DNA of 64,000 bases from contig NZ_JAHYSR010000013.1 in the NCBI RefSeq assembly GCF_019431455.1, positions 19,355 to 83,354 of the forward strand. The letters run 5' to 3'. Each line of letters opens with the position of its first letter. Position 1 is the first letter of the stretch. The notes beneath the pieces are model-generated. The model had not been told where the DNA came from, did not search any database, and saw only the letters and a program-made list of their open reading frames with translations. The translations under genes and the position numbers were made by a program. Positions 18,886 through 28,553 of this stretch are shown here, piece after piece. This DNA is from Paracoccus bogoriensis (GTDB lineage: Bacteria; Pseudomonadota; Alphaproteobacteria; Rhodobacterales; Rhodobacteraceae).

Positions 18886-19677
18886 ATGGACAGCACCGAA
18901 ATCAGGGCCGTGGCCCATGCAATGGCCGATGCCGCCCGGCTGGCGATCCTGCCCTTGTTCCGCCAGCCCGGCCTTGCCGCGGACAACAAGCGCTCCGAGG
19001 GCTATGATCCCGTAACCCTGGCCGATCGGGCCGCCGAACAGGCCATGCGCGAGCTTCTGGCCCGCCGCCGCCCACAGGATGCGATCCTGGGCGAGGAATT
19101 CGGCGCGCAGCAGGGCGAAAGCGGTCTGACCTGGGTGCTGGATCCGATCGACGGCACGCGCGCCTTTCTCTGCGGTGCGCCGTCCTGGGGGGTGCTGATC
19201 GGGCTGACCGGCCCCGCAGGCGTGATTTATGGCCTGATCGACCAGCCCTATACCGGCGAGCGGTTCGAGGGTGGTCTGGGCCATGCGCAGATGCAGGGCC
19301 CGCATGGGCGTGCCGCCTTGTCGGTGCGCCAGACGACCGGCCTGCGCGAGGCGCGGCTGATGACGACCTTCCCGGAAGTGGGCTCTCCGGCCGAGGCGGC
19401 TGCCTTCGCCCGTGTCGCATCCCGGGTGCAACTGACCCGCTATGGCCTGGATTGCTACGCCTATGCGCTGCTGGCCATGGGGCAGGTCGATCTGGTGATC
19501 GAGGCGGGGCTGCAATCCCACGACATCGTGGCGCCCATGGCCGTGATCCGCGCGGCGGGCGGCATCGTGACCGACTGGCAGGGCGGCGACCCGTCAGGCG
19601 GCGGACAGGTGGTCGCCGCTGCGACCCCGGCGCTGCATAGCGCCGCGTTGGACCTGCTGAACGCCGCGACAGGCTGA
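18886..19677 (+). CDS. hisN: Inositol-monophosphatase-family phosphatase, probable histidinol-phosphatase HisN
   Basis: A 263-residue Mg-dependent, lithium-sensitive phosphatase-fold enzyme. The first metal site is GEEFG, the second WVLDPIDGTRAFLCG, and the C-terminal block is LDCYAYALLAMGQVDLVIEA followed by SHDIVAP. The residues after DPIDGT (RAFLCGAPSWG) match HisN-type histidinol-phosphatases rather than SuhB. The frame is open back to 18715; I chose ATG 18886, where homology is expected to begin, with AGGGG about nine bases before. ATG 18859 is an alternative. The 205 bp before it hold no recognised gene. Confidence 0.82.
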   Translation: MDSTEIRAVAHAMADAARLAILPLFRQPGLAADNKRSEGYDPVTLADRAAEQAMRELLARRRPQDAILGEEFGAQQGESGLTWVLDPIDGTRAFLCGAPSWGVLIGLTGPAGVIYGLIDQPYTGERFEGGLGHAQMQGPHGRAALSVRQTTGLREARLMTTFPEVGSPAEAAAFARVASRVQLTRYGLDCYAYALLAMGQVDLVIEAGLQSHDIVAPMAVIRAAGGIVTDWQGGDPSGGGQVVAAATPALHSAALDLLNAATG

Positions 19678-19703
19678 TCCGAAACCCCAGACAGGAGCGT
19701 ATC

Positions 19704-21107
19704 ATGGCAGAACACAAGATCCAGAGCCTTGCGATCGAGCCCGAAGCCGAGCGCGAGGACGAGGATTTCGGCCCCAGCCGCGCCTGGCTGTCCCAGATCG
19801 ACGCCGCCATCGAGCAGTCGGATGCCGATCTTCTGAACCGCCTGCTGGAGCCGGTGCACGGCGCCGATATCGCAGACATCATCGAACGCCTGCCGCCCGC
19901 ACGCCGGCGCGCCTTTCTGGAGCTCTATTCCGGCGAGATCGACGGCGAGATCCTCTCCGAGATCGACGAATCGATCCGCGAGGAGGTCATCGACCTGCTG
20001 CCCCGCAGCGTCCTGGCCGAGGCCGTGCGCGAGATGGACAGCGACGATGTCGTGGACCTGATCGAGGACCTGGACGAGCCCGAGCGCGAACATATCCTTG
20101 CCGCGCTGGACGAAAGCGACCGCGCTGCCGTGCAGCAATCGTTGGCCTATCCGGAACATTCGGCAGGCCGCCTGATGCAGTCCGAGGTCGTGACAGCGCC
20201 GGAGCACTGGAATGTGGGCGAGATGATCGACTTCCTGCGCGCCGAGGAATGGCTGCCCGAGCAATTCTATCACATCGTCCTGGTCGATCCGCGCCGCCGT
20301 CCTGTCGGCTATGTCACGTTGGGCCGCCTTTTGGCCGCCAAGCGCGACGTGCCGCTGAAGAACCTGACCGAGGACAGTTTCCGCACGATCAGCGCCCTGG
20401 CCGATGAATCGGATGTGGCCTATCTGTTCAATCAGTATCATCTGATCTCGGCGCCCGTCGTGGACGAATCCGGTCGGCTGGTCGGTGTCATCACCATCGA
20501 CGACGCGATGTCCGTTCTGGACGAGGAACACGAAGAGGACATGCTGCGCCTTGCCGGTGTGAACGATGAAAGCCGCGTCTCGGACGGGCCGCTTACAACG
20601 GCGCGTCTGCGCCTGCCCTGGCTCGTGGTGAACCTGTTCACAGCCTCGTTGTCGGCGGTGGTCATCAGCCGCTTCGAGGACACGATCACCGCGCTTGTCG
20701 CGCTGGCGGCGCTGATGCCCATTGTTGCTTCGACCGGAGGGATCGCAGGCACCCAGTCTCTGGCCGTTGCGGTGCGTGCCCTGGCCACGCGCGACCTCAA
20801 CCGCGCCAATGCGCCGCGCGTGGTGCGGCGCGAATTGTTCGCGGGGATCCTGAACGGGCTTGGCCTTGCGCTGATCCTTGGCTTGGGGGGCACGCTGATC
20901 TTCGGGGACATCAAGCTGGGCATGGTGCTGGGCCTGGCCATGATCGCGAACCAGACCGTCGCGGCCCTTGGCGGCGTTCTGGTGCCGCTGACGCTTGACA
21001 AGCTGGGCCTGGACCCGGCGCTGGCCTCGGGGACGTTCGTCACGACATTGACGGATGTGATGGGGTTTTTCGCGTTTCTCGGGCTGGCAACGGTGATCCT
21101 GATATGA
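19704..21107 (+). CDS. mgtE: Magnesium transporter MgtE
   Basis: A 467-residue Mg2+ channel/transporter. Cytoplasmic part: an acidic N-domain of Asp/Glu-rich helical repeats (DLLPRSVLAEAVREMDSDDV), then two CBS domains (LMQSEVVTAPEHWNVGEMI, VGVITIDDAM). Five transmembrane helices follow the plug helix (TTARLRLPWLVVNL), including the pore helix region PIVASTGGIAGTQSLAVAVRALA. CBS and N domains sense Mg2+ and gate the pore in characterised MgtE. ACAGGAGCG supports the start. Its stop overlaps the next start by 4 bp (ATGA). Confidence 0.95.
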   Translation: MAEHKIQSLAIEPEAEREDEDFGPSRAWLSQIDAAIEQSDADLLNRLLEPVHGADIADIIERLPPARRRAFLELYSGEIDGEILSEIDESIREEVIDLLPRSVLAEAVREMDSDDVVDLIEDLDEPEREHILAALDESDRAAVQQSLAYPEHSAGRLMQSEVVTAPEHWNVGEMIDFLRAEEWLPEQFYHIVLVDPRRRPVGYVTLGRLLAAKRDVPLKNLTEDSFRTISALADESDVAYLFNQYHLISAPVVDESGRLVGVITIDDAMSVLDEEHEEDMLRLAGVNDESRVSDGPLTTARLRLPWLVVNLFTASLSAVVISRFEDTITALVALAALMPIVASTGGIAGTQSLAVAVRALATRDLNRANAPRVVRRELFAGILNGLGLALILGLGGTLIFGDIKLGMVLGLAMIANQTVAALGGVLVPLTLDKLGLDPALASGTFVTTLTDVMGFFAFLGLATVILI

Positions 21108-21658
21108 TCGCCGACCCCAGGGCGGCCAAGGCCGATCTGCGCCGCGCGGCGCTGGCCGCACGGGCCGCGGGCGGGGATGGCGCAGCCCTGACGCGGCATC
21201 TTGTCGAGGTGCTTCTGCCCCACGAGGGGCAGGTTCTGGCGGGTTACTGGCCGATGCGAAACGAAGCCGACCCTCGGCCTGCGATGGCCGCACATCGCGG
21301 CCCGCTTTGCCTGCCGGTCGTGGCCGGGCGCGACCGACCGCTGGCGTTCCGGCTGTGGCAGGGCGAGTCCCTGCAGCCCGGTCCCTGGGGGACCAGCCAT
21401 CCCGCTGATTCGGCGCCCGAAATGCGGCCCGATATCGTGATCGTGCCACTGGCGGGCTTTGATCGGGCGGGCAATCGGCTGGGCTATGGCGGCGGTTTCT
21501 ACGACAGGACATTGGAAATGCTGCGCTCTGCGGGGTCGGTGCGGGCCATCGGCCTGGCCTTTGCCTGCCAGGAGCTGCCGAATATCCCCGCCGAAGCCTT
21601 CGACCAGCCCCTGGATCTGATCGTCACCGAAATGGGTCCACTGCAACCGAGGCGCTGA
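21104..21658 (+). CDS. 5-formyltetrahydrofolate cyclo-ligase
   Basis: A 184-residue ATP-dependent enzyme converting 5-formyl-THF to 5,10-methenyl-THF. Marks are KADLRRAALAAR at the N-terminus, GYWPMRNEADPRP, VIVPLAGFDRAGNRLGYGGGFYDRTL as phosphate and substrate loop, and VRAIGLAFACQE. Coupled by overlap to mgtE. In many bacteria the 6S RNA gene sits next to this gene; I could not recognise a 6S RNA in the flank. Confidence 0.93.
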   Translation: MIADPRAAKADLRRAALAARAAGGDGAALTRHLVEVLLPHEGQVLAGYWPMRNEADPRPAMAAHRGPLCLPVVAGRDRPLAFRLWQGESLQPGPWGTSHPADSAPEMRPDIVIVPLAGFDRAGNRLGYGGGFYDRTLEMLRSAGSVRAIGLAFACQELPNIPAEAFDQPLDLIVTEMGPLQPRR

Positions 21659-21723
21659 TTTTTGCCCTGTGTTGCAGCTTTGCACCATCTGTGCGCAACC
21701 TGGGGACGACTTGCGGCAAGGCC

Positions 21724-21732
21724 TGTGGAAAA
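21724..21732 (-). promoter_or_regulatory. Consensus DnaA box upstream of nrdJ
   Basis: The minus strand reads TTTTCCACA, an exact match to TTWTNCACA. DnaA regulates ribonucleotide reductase genes in other bacteria. A single 9-mer can occur by chance; location 352 bp before nrdJ is the only support. Confidence 0.35.
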
Positions 21733-21909
21733 CCTTGGGAATGTCACCGGCAAGACTCTGACGATGCCTGACTTTCCGCGCAACCGCCTGATCGCGGCAG
21801 ATGCGGCGCGCGCGGATTGTGCGTGAATCGCGCAGCTTGGCAAGACCGTGCCTGTCAATCCTGCGTCGGCCTTCTGGCGTAAAAAATATCAGTTGAATTG
21901 CACGAAAAC

Positions 21910-21956
21910 GCCCGGCAGGTTGTGGGCCATAGATGATGCACCACAAGATCTGGTGA
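21910..21956 (+). promoter_or_regulatory. Candidate tandem NrdR boxes of nrdJ
   Basis: The better box, CCACAAGATCTGGTGA (21941-21956), matches 12 of 16 positions of the NrdR consensus. A degenerate box ending TTGTGG (21910-21925) lies exactly 31 bp upstream, the spacing expected of cooperative NrdR sites. The NrdR regulator represses nrd genes when dATP is high. No nrdR gene is in the window. Confidence 0.4.
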
Positions 21957-22083
21957 TGCCCGACAGGGAAGCCGGAGCCTCTTGAAAGCCGTATCTGACC
22001 GGGTTCCGCCCGGCCTGGCCGCCTTGGCGGGTGGATGGCTTCTGGCCTTGGGCGCATCGGCTGGAACAGGGCAGGGACCGGAC

Positions 22084-25000
22084 ATGAAGATCGAACGGCG
22101 CTTTACCACCGCAGAGGGCGGGGCCTATGGCGGGATCGCCTTTGCCACGACCACCAGCGAGATCCGCAATCCCGACGGCTCGGTCGTGTTCCGCAATGAT
22201 CGCGTCGAGGTTCCCGCGGGCTGGAGCCAGGTCGCAAGTGATGTCATCGCGCAGAAATATTTCCGCAAGGCGGGCGTTCCGGCCCGGCTCAAGCCGGTGC
22301 GAGAAAAGGGCGTGCCGGATTTCTTGTGGCGCCATGTCGCCGACGAGGCGGCTCTGGCTGATCTGCCCGAGGATCAGCGTTACGGCGGCGAGACCAGCGC
22401 GGCGCAGGTCTTTGACCGCATGGCGGGGGCCTGGACCTATTGGGGCTGGAAGGGCGGCTATTTCTCGACCGAAGAGGATGCGCGCGCCTATATGGACGAA
22501 ATGCGCCACATGCTGGCCCGCCAGATGGGCGCGCCGAACAGCCCGCAATGGTTCAACACCGGCCTGCACTGGGCCTACGGTATCGACGGGCCGGGGCAGG
22601 GGCATTTCTACGTGGACCACAAGGCCGGCAAGCTGGTCCGGTCCGACAGCGCCTATGAACATCCCCAGCCCCATGCCTGTTTCATCCAGTCGGTCAGCGA
22701 CGATCTGGTGAACGAAGGCGGCATCATGGACCTTTGGGTCCGCGAGGCGCGCCTGTTCAAATACGGTTCGGGCACCGGCACGAACTTTTCCTCGTTGCGC
22801 GGCGAGGGGGAACGCCTTTCGGGCGGCGGCAAGTCCTCGGGGCTGATGGGCTTCCTGAAGATCGGGGACCGTGCGGCGGGGGCGATCAAGTCGGGCGGCA
22901 CGACGCGGCGGGCGGCCAAGATGGTGATCTGCGACATGGATCACCCCGATATCGAGGCCTTCATCAACTGGAAGGTCATCGAGGAACAGAAGGTCGCCAG
23001 CCTCGTCGCGGGCTCGAAGCTGCACGAGCGCGAGCTGAACGCGATCTTCGCTGCCATCCGCGAGGGCGGGGGCGAGACCGACCCTTCGCTGAACCAGGCC
23101 CTGAAGGACGCGATCCGCAGCGCCAAGCGCGCAATGATCCCCGAAACCTACGTCAACCGCGTGCTGCAATACGCCAAGCAGGGCTTCGACAGCATCGAGT
23201 TCCCCACCTATGACACCGACTGGGATTCCGAAGCCTATACCAGCGTCTCGGGGCAGAACTCGAACAATTCGGTCCGCGTGACCGACGCCTTCCTGCGCGC
23301 CGTGCGCGAGGATGCGCCATGGGAGCTGGTGCGCCGCACCGACGGCAAGGTCGCCAAGACGGTCTCGGCCCGCGAGCTTTGGGACCAGATCGGCCATGCG
23401 GCCTGGGCCTGCGCCGATCCGGGCATCCAGTTTCACGACACCATCAATGCCTGGCATACCTGCCCCGAAGACGGACCGATCCGCGGCAGCAATCCCTGCA
23501 GCGAATACATGTTCCTGGACGATACGGCCTGCAACTTGGCCTCGATGAACCTGCTGACCTTCTGGTCGGGCGAGGGCTTCGATTCGGGGGCCTATGTCCA
23601 TGCCGTGCGGCTGTGGACCTTGACGCTGGAAATCAGCGTCCTGATGGCCCAGTTCCCCAGCCGCGAGATTGCGCAGCGCAGCCATGATTTCCGCACGCTT
23701 GGCCTGGGTTACGCCAATATCGGCGGTCTGCTGATGCATATGGGGTTGGGTTATGACAGCGATCAGGGCCGTGCGCTCTGCGGGGCGCTGTCGGCGATCA
23801 TGACCGGGGTGGCCTACACCACCAGCGCCGAGATGGCGGCCGAACTGGGGGCCTTTGCCGGCTATGCACGCAACCGCGAGCATATGCTGCGCGTGATCCG
23901 CAACCATCGCGCCGCAGCTTATGGACTGCCCTGCGAGGGCGTGAATGTAGCGCCCGTGCCCCTGGATGCAGCCAATTGCCCCGACCGTACGCTGGTCGCC
24001 CTGGCCCGCGAGGCCTGGGACGAGGCGCTGGCCCTGGGCGAGGCGCATGGGTATCGGAACGCGCAGACGACGGTCATCGCGCCGACCGGCACGATCGGTC
24101 TGGTCATGGATTGCGACACGACCGGAATCGAGCCCGACTTTGCGTTGGTCAAGTTCAAGAAGCTGGCGGGCGGCGGCTATTTCAAGATCATCAATCAGTC
24201 GGTGCCTGCCGCGCTTGAGACGCTTGGCTATGCCTCGGGTCAGATCGCCGAGATCGTGGCCCATGCCGTGGGTCATGGCACGCTCGGCAATTGCCCCGCC
24301 ATCAACCACACCACGCTGGCCGGCCATGGCTTCGGTCCGGCCGAGATCGAGAAGATCGAGGCCGCTCTGCCCTCGGCCTTCGACATCCGGTTTGTCTTCA
24401 ACCAATGGACGCTGGGCGAGGAATTCTGCCGCGGGACGCTTGGCATCCCCGACGACAAGCTGGCCGATCCCGGCTTTGACCTGTTGCGCCATCTGGGTTT
24501 CACCCGCGCCCAGATCGAGGCTGCGAACGATCATGTCTGCGGCACCATGACGCTGGAAGGCGCCCCGCATCTGAAACCCGCGCATCTGCCGGTCTTCGAC
24601 TGCGCCAATCCCTGCGGCAAGAAGGGCAGCCGCTCTTTGTCGGTCGAAAGCCATATCCGCATGATGGCCGCCGCCCAGAGCTTCATCTCGGGCGCGATCA
24701 GCAAGACGATCAACATGCCTGCGTCCGCGACGATCGCCGATGCTCTGGCGGCTTATGAGCTCAGCCATTCCCTGGGGATCAAGGCCAACGCGCTTTACCG
24801 CGACGGGTCCAAGCTCAGCCAGCCTCTGGCCAGCGCCCTGATCGAGGATGACGACGAGGCCGAAGAGATCCTGACCCAGGGTTCGGCGCGCGACAAGGCG
24901 GGCGTTCTGGCCGAGAAGATCGTCGAGAAGGTCATCGTCCGCGAAATCGTCCGCAGCCACCGCGAAAAGCTGCCGCAGCGCCGCAAGGGCTATACCCAAA

Positions 25001-25665
25001 AGGCCATCGTCGGCGGGCACAAGGTCTATCTGCGCACCGGCGAATATGATGACGGCAAGCTGGGCGAGATCTTCATCGACATGCACAAGGAAGGCGCGGG
25101 CTTCCGGGCGATGATGAACAATTTCGCCATCGCGGTCTCGGTTGGCCTGCAATATGGTGTGCCGCTGGAGGAATTCGTGGACGCCTTCACCTTCACCCGG
25201 TTCGAGCCCGCGGGGATGGTGCAGGGCAATGACAGCATCAAGAATGCGACCTCGATCCTTGATTATGTCTTTCGCGAACTGGCCATCAGCTATCTGGACC
25301 GCACCGATCTGGCCCATGTCAAGCCGGAAGGCGCGCGGTTCGACGATATCGGTGGCGGCGAGGCTGAAGCCGCCAATATCGCCCCGGTCAGCGACCGGAG
25401 CGAGTTGAAATCACTGACAATGCTGAAGCAGATCAGCAGCGCGGGCTATCTGCGCAAGCGCCTGCCGCAGGATCTGATGGTGCTTCAGACCAGCAGCCTG
25501 GCCCAGAGCGCGACGCTGGAGGGCCCCGCCATCGACGCCCGCGCCCGCGCCCGGATGCAGGGCTACGAGGGCGACCCCTGCGGCGAATGCGGCAATTACA
25601 CGCTGGTCCGGAACGGCACCTGCATGAAGTGCAATACCTGCGGCGGCACCAGCGGCTGCAGTTGA
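22084..25665 (+). CDS. nrdJ: Vitamin B12-dependent class II ribonucleotide reductase
   Basis: A 1193-residue adenosylcobalamin-dependent reductase that makes deoxyribonucleotides with or without oxygen. Active-site regions are visible: [33 protein letters not shown] with the redox and radical cysteines, and [20 protein letters not shown]. The C-terminus carries a cysteine-rich, zinc-ribbon-like tail ([24 protein letters not shown]) that re-reduces the active site. The open frame starts earlier, but AGGGA before ATG 22084 and the family N-terminus MKIERRFT fix the start. The cob genes elsewhere in the window supply its cofactor. It is monocistronic, ending at a hairpin terminator. Confidence 0.96.
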   Translation: MKIERRFTTAEGGAYGGIAFATTTSEIRNPDGSVVFRNDRVEVPAGWSQVASDVIAQKYFRKAGVPARLKPVREKGVPDFLWRHVADEAALADLPEDQRYGGETSAAQVFDRMAGAWTYWGWKGGYFSTEEDARAYMDEMRHMLARQMGAPNSPQWFNTGLHWAYGIDGPGQGHFYVDHKAGKLVRSDSAYEHPQPHACFIQSVSDDLVNEGGIMDLWVREARLFKYGSGTGTNFSSLRGEGERLSGGGKSSGLMGFLKIGDRAAGAIKSGGTTRRAAKMVICDMDHPDIEAFINWKVIEEQKVASLVAGSKLHERELNAIFAAIREGGGETDPSLNQALKDAIRSAKRAMIPETYVNRVLQYAKQGFDSIEFPTYDTDWDSEAYTSVSGQNSNNSVRVTDAFLRAVREDAPWELVRRTDGKVAKTVSARELWDQIGHAAWACADPGIQFHDTINAWHTCPEDGPIRGSNPCSEYMFLDDTACNLASMNLLTFWSGEGFDSGAYVHAVRLWTLTLEISVLMAQFPSREIAQRSHDFRTLGLGYANIGGLLMHMGLGYDSDQGRALCGALSAIMTGVAYTTSAEMAAELGAFAGYARNREHMLRVIRNHRAAAYGLPCEGVNVAPVPLDAANCPDRTLVALAREAWDEALALGEAHGYRNAQTTVIAPTGTIGLVMDCDTTGIEPDFALVKFKKLAGGGYFKIINQSVPAALETLGYASGQIAEIVAHAVGHGTLGNCPAINHTTLAGHGFGPAEIEKIEAALPSAFDIRFVFNQWTLGEEFCRGTLGIPDDKLADPGFDLLRHLGFTRAQIEAANDHVCGTMTLEGAPHLKPAHLPVFDCANPCGKKGSRSLSVESHIRMMAAAQSFISGAISKTINMPASATIADALAAYELSHSLGIKANALYRDGSKLSQPLASALIEDDDEAEEILTQGSARDKAGVLAEKIVEKVIVREIVRSHREKLPQRRKGYTQKAIVGGHKVYLRTGEYDDGKLGEIFIDMHKEGAGFRAMMNNFAIAVSVGLQYGVPLEEFVDAFTFTRFEPAGMVQGNDSIKNATSILDYVFRELAISYLDRTDLAHVKPEGARFDDIGGGEAEAANIAPVSDRSELKSLTMLKQISSAGYLRKRLPQDLMVLQTSSLAQSATLEGPAIDARARARMQGYEGDPCGECGNYTLVRNGTCMKCNTCGGTSGCS

Positions 25666-25690
25666 TGGGGACACCGTCCCCGGCGACGGG

Positions 25691-25719
25691 GGCGGGGTGG
25701 CGGGGTGGCGGGGTGGCGG
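25691..25719 (+). repeat. 8-bp tandem repeat, about 3.6 copies
   Basis: GGCGGGGT is repeated head to tail between nrdJ and trpB. Pure G/C-rich microsatellite-like tract, likely prone to slippage; no function is evident. Confidence 0.8.
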
Positions 25720-25766
25720 GCGAGATCGTCGCAGCAGCAAGCGCGCATCAAGACGCGCACCGGACT

Positions 25767-25794
25767 GGCCCGCCCCCTTTCTCGGGGGGCGGGT
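25767..25794 (+). terminator. Intrinsic terminator after nrdJ
   Basis: Stem CCCGCCCCC (25767-25775) pairs with GGGGGCGGG (25783-25791), with a T-rich 7-base loop and a short TTT tail, 101 bp after the nrdJ stop. Confidence 0.75.
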
Positions 25795-25898
25795 TTCCTG
25801 CCGCCTCCGGTCGGGCTTCACCAGCGGGCGGAATGCGGATAGAAGGATGGGGACGAGCCTGCTCGACCCCATCTGAGACAATCCAAAAGGCGCATTCC

Positions 25899-27125
25899 AT
25901 GGCCGACGACCTGCCCAACAGCTTCATGCATGGCCCCGACGAACAGGGCCGCTTCGGCATCTATGGCGGCCGTTTCGTGTCGGAAACGCTGATGCCGCTG
26001 ATCCTGGATCTTCAGGCCGAATACGAGCGCGCCAAGACCGACCCGGCCTTCTGGGCGCAGATGGACGATCTGTGGACGCATTATGTGGGCCGGCCGAGCC
26101 CGCTCTATTTCGCCGAGCGGCTGACGCGGCATCTGGGCGGCGCCAGGATCTACATGAAGCGCGACGAGCTGAACCATACCGGCGCGCACAAGATCAACAA
26201 CGTGCTGGGCCAGATCCTGCTGGCGATCCGCATGGGCAAGACCCGCATCATCGCGGAAACCGGCGCGGGCCAGCATGGCGTGGCGACCGCGACCGTCTGC
26301 GCGCGGTTCGGGCTGAAATGCGTGGTCTATATGGGCGCCCATGATGTCGAGCGGCAGGCGCCCAACGTCTTCCGGATGCGCCTGCTGGGGGCCGAGGTCG
26401 TGCCCGTCACCAGCGGTCGCGGCACGCTGAAGGATGCGATGAACGACGCGCTGCGCGATTGGGTGACGAATGTGCGCGACACGTTCTACTGCATCGGCAC
26501 GGTGGCCGGTCCGCATCCCTATCCGGCGATGGTGCGCGATTTCCAGTCGATCATCGGCAAGGAGGTCCGCGAACAGATCATGGCGCGCGAAGGGCGTCTG
26601 CCCGACACGCTGGTCGCGGCGATCGGCGGCGGCTCGAATGCGATGGGGCTGTTCTATCCCTTCCTCGACGACCCCTCGGTCGGCATCATCGGGGTCGAGG
26701 CCGGGGGTCGCGGCGTCGATGACCGGATGCAGCATTGCGCCAGCCTCTCGGGCGGGCGCGCGGGTGTTCTGCATGGGAACCGCACCTATCTGTTGCAGGA
26801 TGATGACGGCCAGATCCTTGAAGGCCATTCGATCAGCGCGGGGCTGGATTATCCCGGGATCGGGCCGGAACATGCCTGGCTCAAGGATGTGGGTCGCGCA
26901 GAATATGTCAGCATCACTGATGACGAGGCTCTGGCCGCATTTCAGCTCTGCTGCGCGCAAGAGGGCATCATCCCTGCGCTGGAGCCCAGCCATGCCCTGG
27001 CCCATGTCATCAAGATCGCGCCAAGGCTGCCCGCCGATCATCTGATCGTGATGAACATGTGCGGACGCGGCGACAAGGACATCTTCACCGTCGCCAGGCA
27101 TCTGGGCCACGATATCCGCACCTGA
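25899..27125 (+). CDS. trpB: Tryptophan synthase beta chain
   Basis: A 408-residue PLP enzyme condensing indole and serine to tryptophan. The PLP lysine is Lys98 in [13 protein letters not shown]. Other marks are [33 protein letters not shown]-like [10 protein letters not shown], the phosphate-binding GGGSNAMG, and [13 protein letters not shown]. This is the canonical TrpB1 type that partners TrpA; trpA is not in the window. AAAAGG about nine bases upstream supports ATG 25899. It converges on the DUF4893 gene 38 bp away. Confidence 0.96.
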   Translation: MADDLPNSFMHGPDEQGRFGIYGGRFVSETLMPLILDLQAEYERAKTDPAFWAQMDDLWTHYVGRPSPLYFAERLTRHLGGARIYMKRDELNHTGAHKINNVLGQILLAIRMGKTRIIAETGAGQHGVATATVCARFGLKCVVYMGAHDVERQAPNVFRMRLLGAEVVPVTSGRGTLKDAMNDALRDWVTNVRDTFYCIGTVAGPHPYPAMVRDFQSIIGKEVREQIMAREGRLPDTLVAAIGGGSNAMGLFYPFLDDPSVGIIGVEAGGRGVDDRMQHCASLSGGRAGVLHGNRTYLLQDDDGQILEGHSISAGLDYPGIGPEHAWLKDVGRAEYVSITDDEALAAFQLCCAQEGIIPALEPSHALAHVIKIAPRLPADHLIVMNMCGRGDKDIFTVARHLGHDIRT

Positions 27126-27163
27126 GCGGGATGCGCGGGCAGCGTCGGGCCGCCCGCCGCACC

Positions 27164-27775
27164 TCAGCGGCTGAGCAGCACGATATTCAGATCCGATTCC
27201 AGATGCGGCATCGGCAGGATGATGCGGGCGGCATTGCCGTCCACGATCTGGACCCGGCCGACCTCTGGCATGAATTGCGGCGTGGCACCGGGGTCGATTT
27301 CGGGCGGCAGGTCGGCATAATCGGGCGGCGTCTCACCCGCCACGAAGGCCGTGCCCAGATAGATCACCTCGCCATCGACAAGCCCGATCCGGCCCCTCAT
27401 GCGCTGCGATCCGGTCAACTTCTCGAAACTGCCATCGGCCCCAACCCGGCAGCGGAAGGGCTGATAGGCGACCAGCGGCAGCCCGCCGCCCAGTTTCAGG
27501 ACACGGCAGGACCAGTCCCCTTCGAGCATCAGTGCAGCGCCCAAGGGGGGTAGAGGCTCGCCCGCAAGGCCCGCGACCATCACGCCGACATCGCCCCCGT
27601 CGCCCGCCGCCAGCGCACCCATCAGCGCACGGCCCGCGGTTTCGTCGAAAAGCTCAAGCCGGGCGCGGTCATCGGGGCGGATCTCGTTCGACAGGTCGGC
27701 CAGTTCGATCGCATGGGCGGGCAGGGCGCCCAGAAGCGCGGCGGTAGCCAGAGCGGCCAGATCAGTTTTCTTCAT
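27164..27775 (-). CDS. DUF4893 family secreted protein
   Basis: A 203-residue protein with signal peptide MKKTDLAALATAALLGALPA. Conserved family blocks: LSNEIRPDDRARLELFDETAGRA, GDWSCRVLKLGG, YQPFRCRV, FEKLTGSQRMRGRIG, YLGTAFVAGETPPDYADLP and PEVGRVQIV. Function is unknown; an extracytoplasmic beta-rich domain is likely. An ATG three codons upstream (27784) is an alternative start. Its 5' end overlaps the 3' end of the DUF2237 gene by 14 bp, so the two are coupled. Confidence 0.82.
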   Translation of the reverse strand: MKKTDLAALATAALLGALPAHAIELADLSNEIRPDDRARLELFDETAGRALMGALAAGDGGDVGVMVAGLAGEPLPPLGAALMLEGDWSCRVLKLGGGLPLVAYQPFRCRVGADGSFEKLTGSQRMRGRIGLVDGEVIYLGTAFVAGETPPDYADLPPEIDPGATPQFMPEVGRVQIVDGNAARIILPMPHLESDLNIVLLSR

Positions 27776-28136
27776 TGATCGCATGTCTTTGCAACAATTC
27801 CAGCGGCAGGATGTCCAGCGCGCGGCGATGGGTGGATTCAAGAACGACCCTGGGCGCCGCGAATTCCTGCGCCGCCTGAAGGAAGCGCGAGGCGCAGAGG
27901 CACCAGCGATCCCCCGGCTTCAGGCCGGGAAACCCGTATTCGGGGCGCGGCGTCGAAAGGTCGTTGCCCAGGTAGGCAGACATGGCCAGGAACTCGGCCG
28001 TGACGATCACGCAGACCGTGTGGCTGCCGCGATCCTCGGGGCCGGTATCGCAGCACCCGTTGCGATAGAAACCCGTCAGCGGCGCGGTCGAGCAGGGCTG
28101 TAACCGGCCGCCCAGGACATTGATCGACGCTTCCAT
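27762..28136 (-). CDS. DUF2237 family protein
   Basis: A 124-residue soluble protein with the hallmark sequence NVLGGRLQPCSTAPLTGFYR, then GCCDTGPEDRGSHTVCVIVT and STPRPEYGFPGLKPGDRWC, with six conserved cysteines across the protein. The biochemical function is not known. GGAGGGGGT precedes ATG 28136. It heads a two-gene unit with DUF4893. Confidence 0.88.
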   Translation of the reverse strand: MEASINVLGGRLQPCSTAPLTGFYRNGCCDTGPEDRGSHTVCVIVTAEFLAMSAYLGNDLSTPRPEYGFPGLKPGDRWCLCASRFLQAAQEFAAPRVVLESTHRRALDILPLELLQRHAINEEN

Positions 28137-28231
28137 TACCCCCTCCTTCGGCCTCGGGCAAGATTAGCCAATGGCGCGCCCCGGGCCAAGGGAAAGCCGC
28201 ATGATCCGCAAGGCTTTTGACAGGCATGGAA

Positions 28232-28251
28232 AAGGGGCCCGAAGGCCCCTT
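28232..28251 (-). terminator. Terminator of the 51-residue protein gene
   Basis: An 8-bp perfect stem (AAGGGGCC/GGCCCCTT) closes on a loop that reads TTCG on the minus strand, a stable tetraloop. Only two Ts follow. It lies 28 bp after the small gene's stop. Confidence 0.7.
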
Positions 28252-28278
28252 GGGGAAACGTGGTCGCAGGAGCCAGGC

Positions 28279-28434
28279 TCAGGCGGCGCGGCGGGCAGCG
28301 TCGAGTTCGCTGACAATCACGCGCGGCGCTTCCTGGCGGGTGAAGTAGCCATACATCTGGTCAAGGACGGCCTCGGCCTCGGCCGCGCGCTTGCGGTCGG
28401 CGATGCTGGTGGTCTTGCTGTCGAGCTTCGACAT
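28279..28434 (-). CDS. Small conserved protein of 51 residues, function unknown
   Basis: The reading frame starts MSKLDSKTTSIADRKRAAEA and continues with an amphipathic helix (AEAVLDQMYGYFTR) and a hydrophobic/basic tail ending ARRAA. GGAGAAG lies a few bases before ATG 28434, and a terminator follows the stop, so it is an independent gene rather than a chance frame. A longer frame to 28473 lacks a ribosome binding site. It has no signal peptide or known motif; the Glu/Ala/Lys helix suggests a protein-binding role, which is only a guess. Confidence 0.75.
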   Translation of the reverse strand: MSKLDSKTTSIADRKRAAEAEAVLDQMYGYFTRQEAPRVIVSELDAARRAA

Positions 28435-28553
28435 GGTTCTTCTCCGGGTTCGGGTCGTTCCCTCCCATGGCACTCAGATATTGACTGGCCGGTCGGAAAA
28501 CCAGAGGCGAAAGCCCCCGCACAAGGCAGCCATGCGCCGGGTTCATGGGACGA

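Larger units (their letters stand above)
21659..22083 (+). other. 425-bp noncoding control region of nrdJ
   Basis: No gene supported by codon pattern or ribosome binding site is visible, although one reading frame is open from 21982 into nrdJ. The region holds a consensus DnaA box (TTTTCCACA on the minus strand, 21724-21732), a second degenerate DnaA-like site near 21692, and two candidate NrdR boxes at 21910-21956. I looked for a cobalamin riboswitch, expected for some B12-linked genes, and did not see its conserved core. Confidence 0.5.

Noticed and set aside
21659..21980. 6S RNA gene, which often neighbours the 5-formyl-THF cyclo-ligase gene.
   Set aside because: I could not fold a long rod with a central bubble by eye; left as a computation to run with a covariance model.
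21889..25317. A 1100-codon open frame antisense to nrdJ.
   Set aside because: It is a reverse-strand shadow caused by high GC at third positions; nrdJ on the plus strand is unambiguous.
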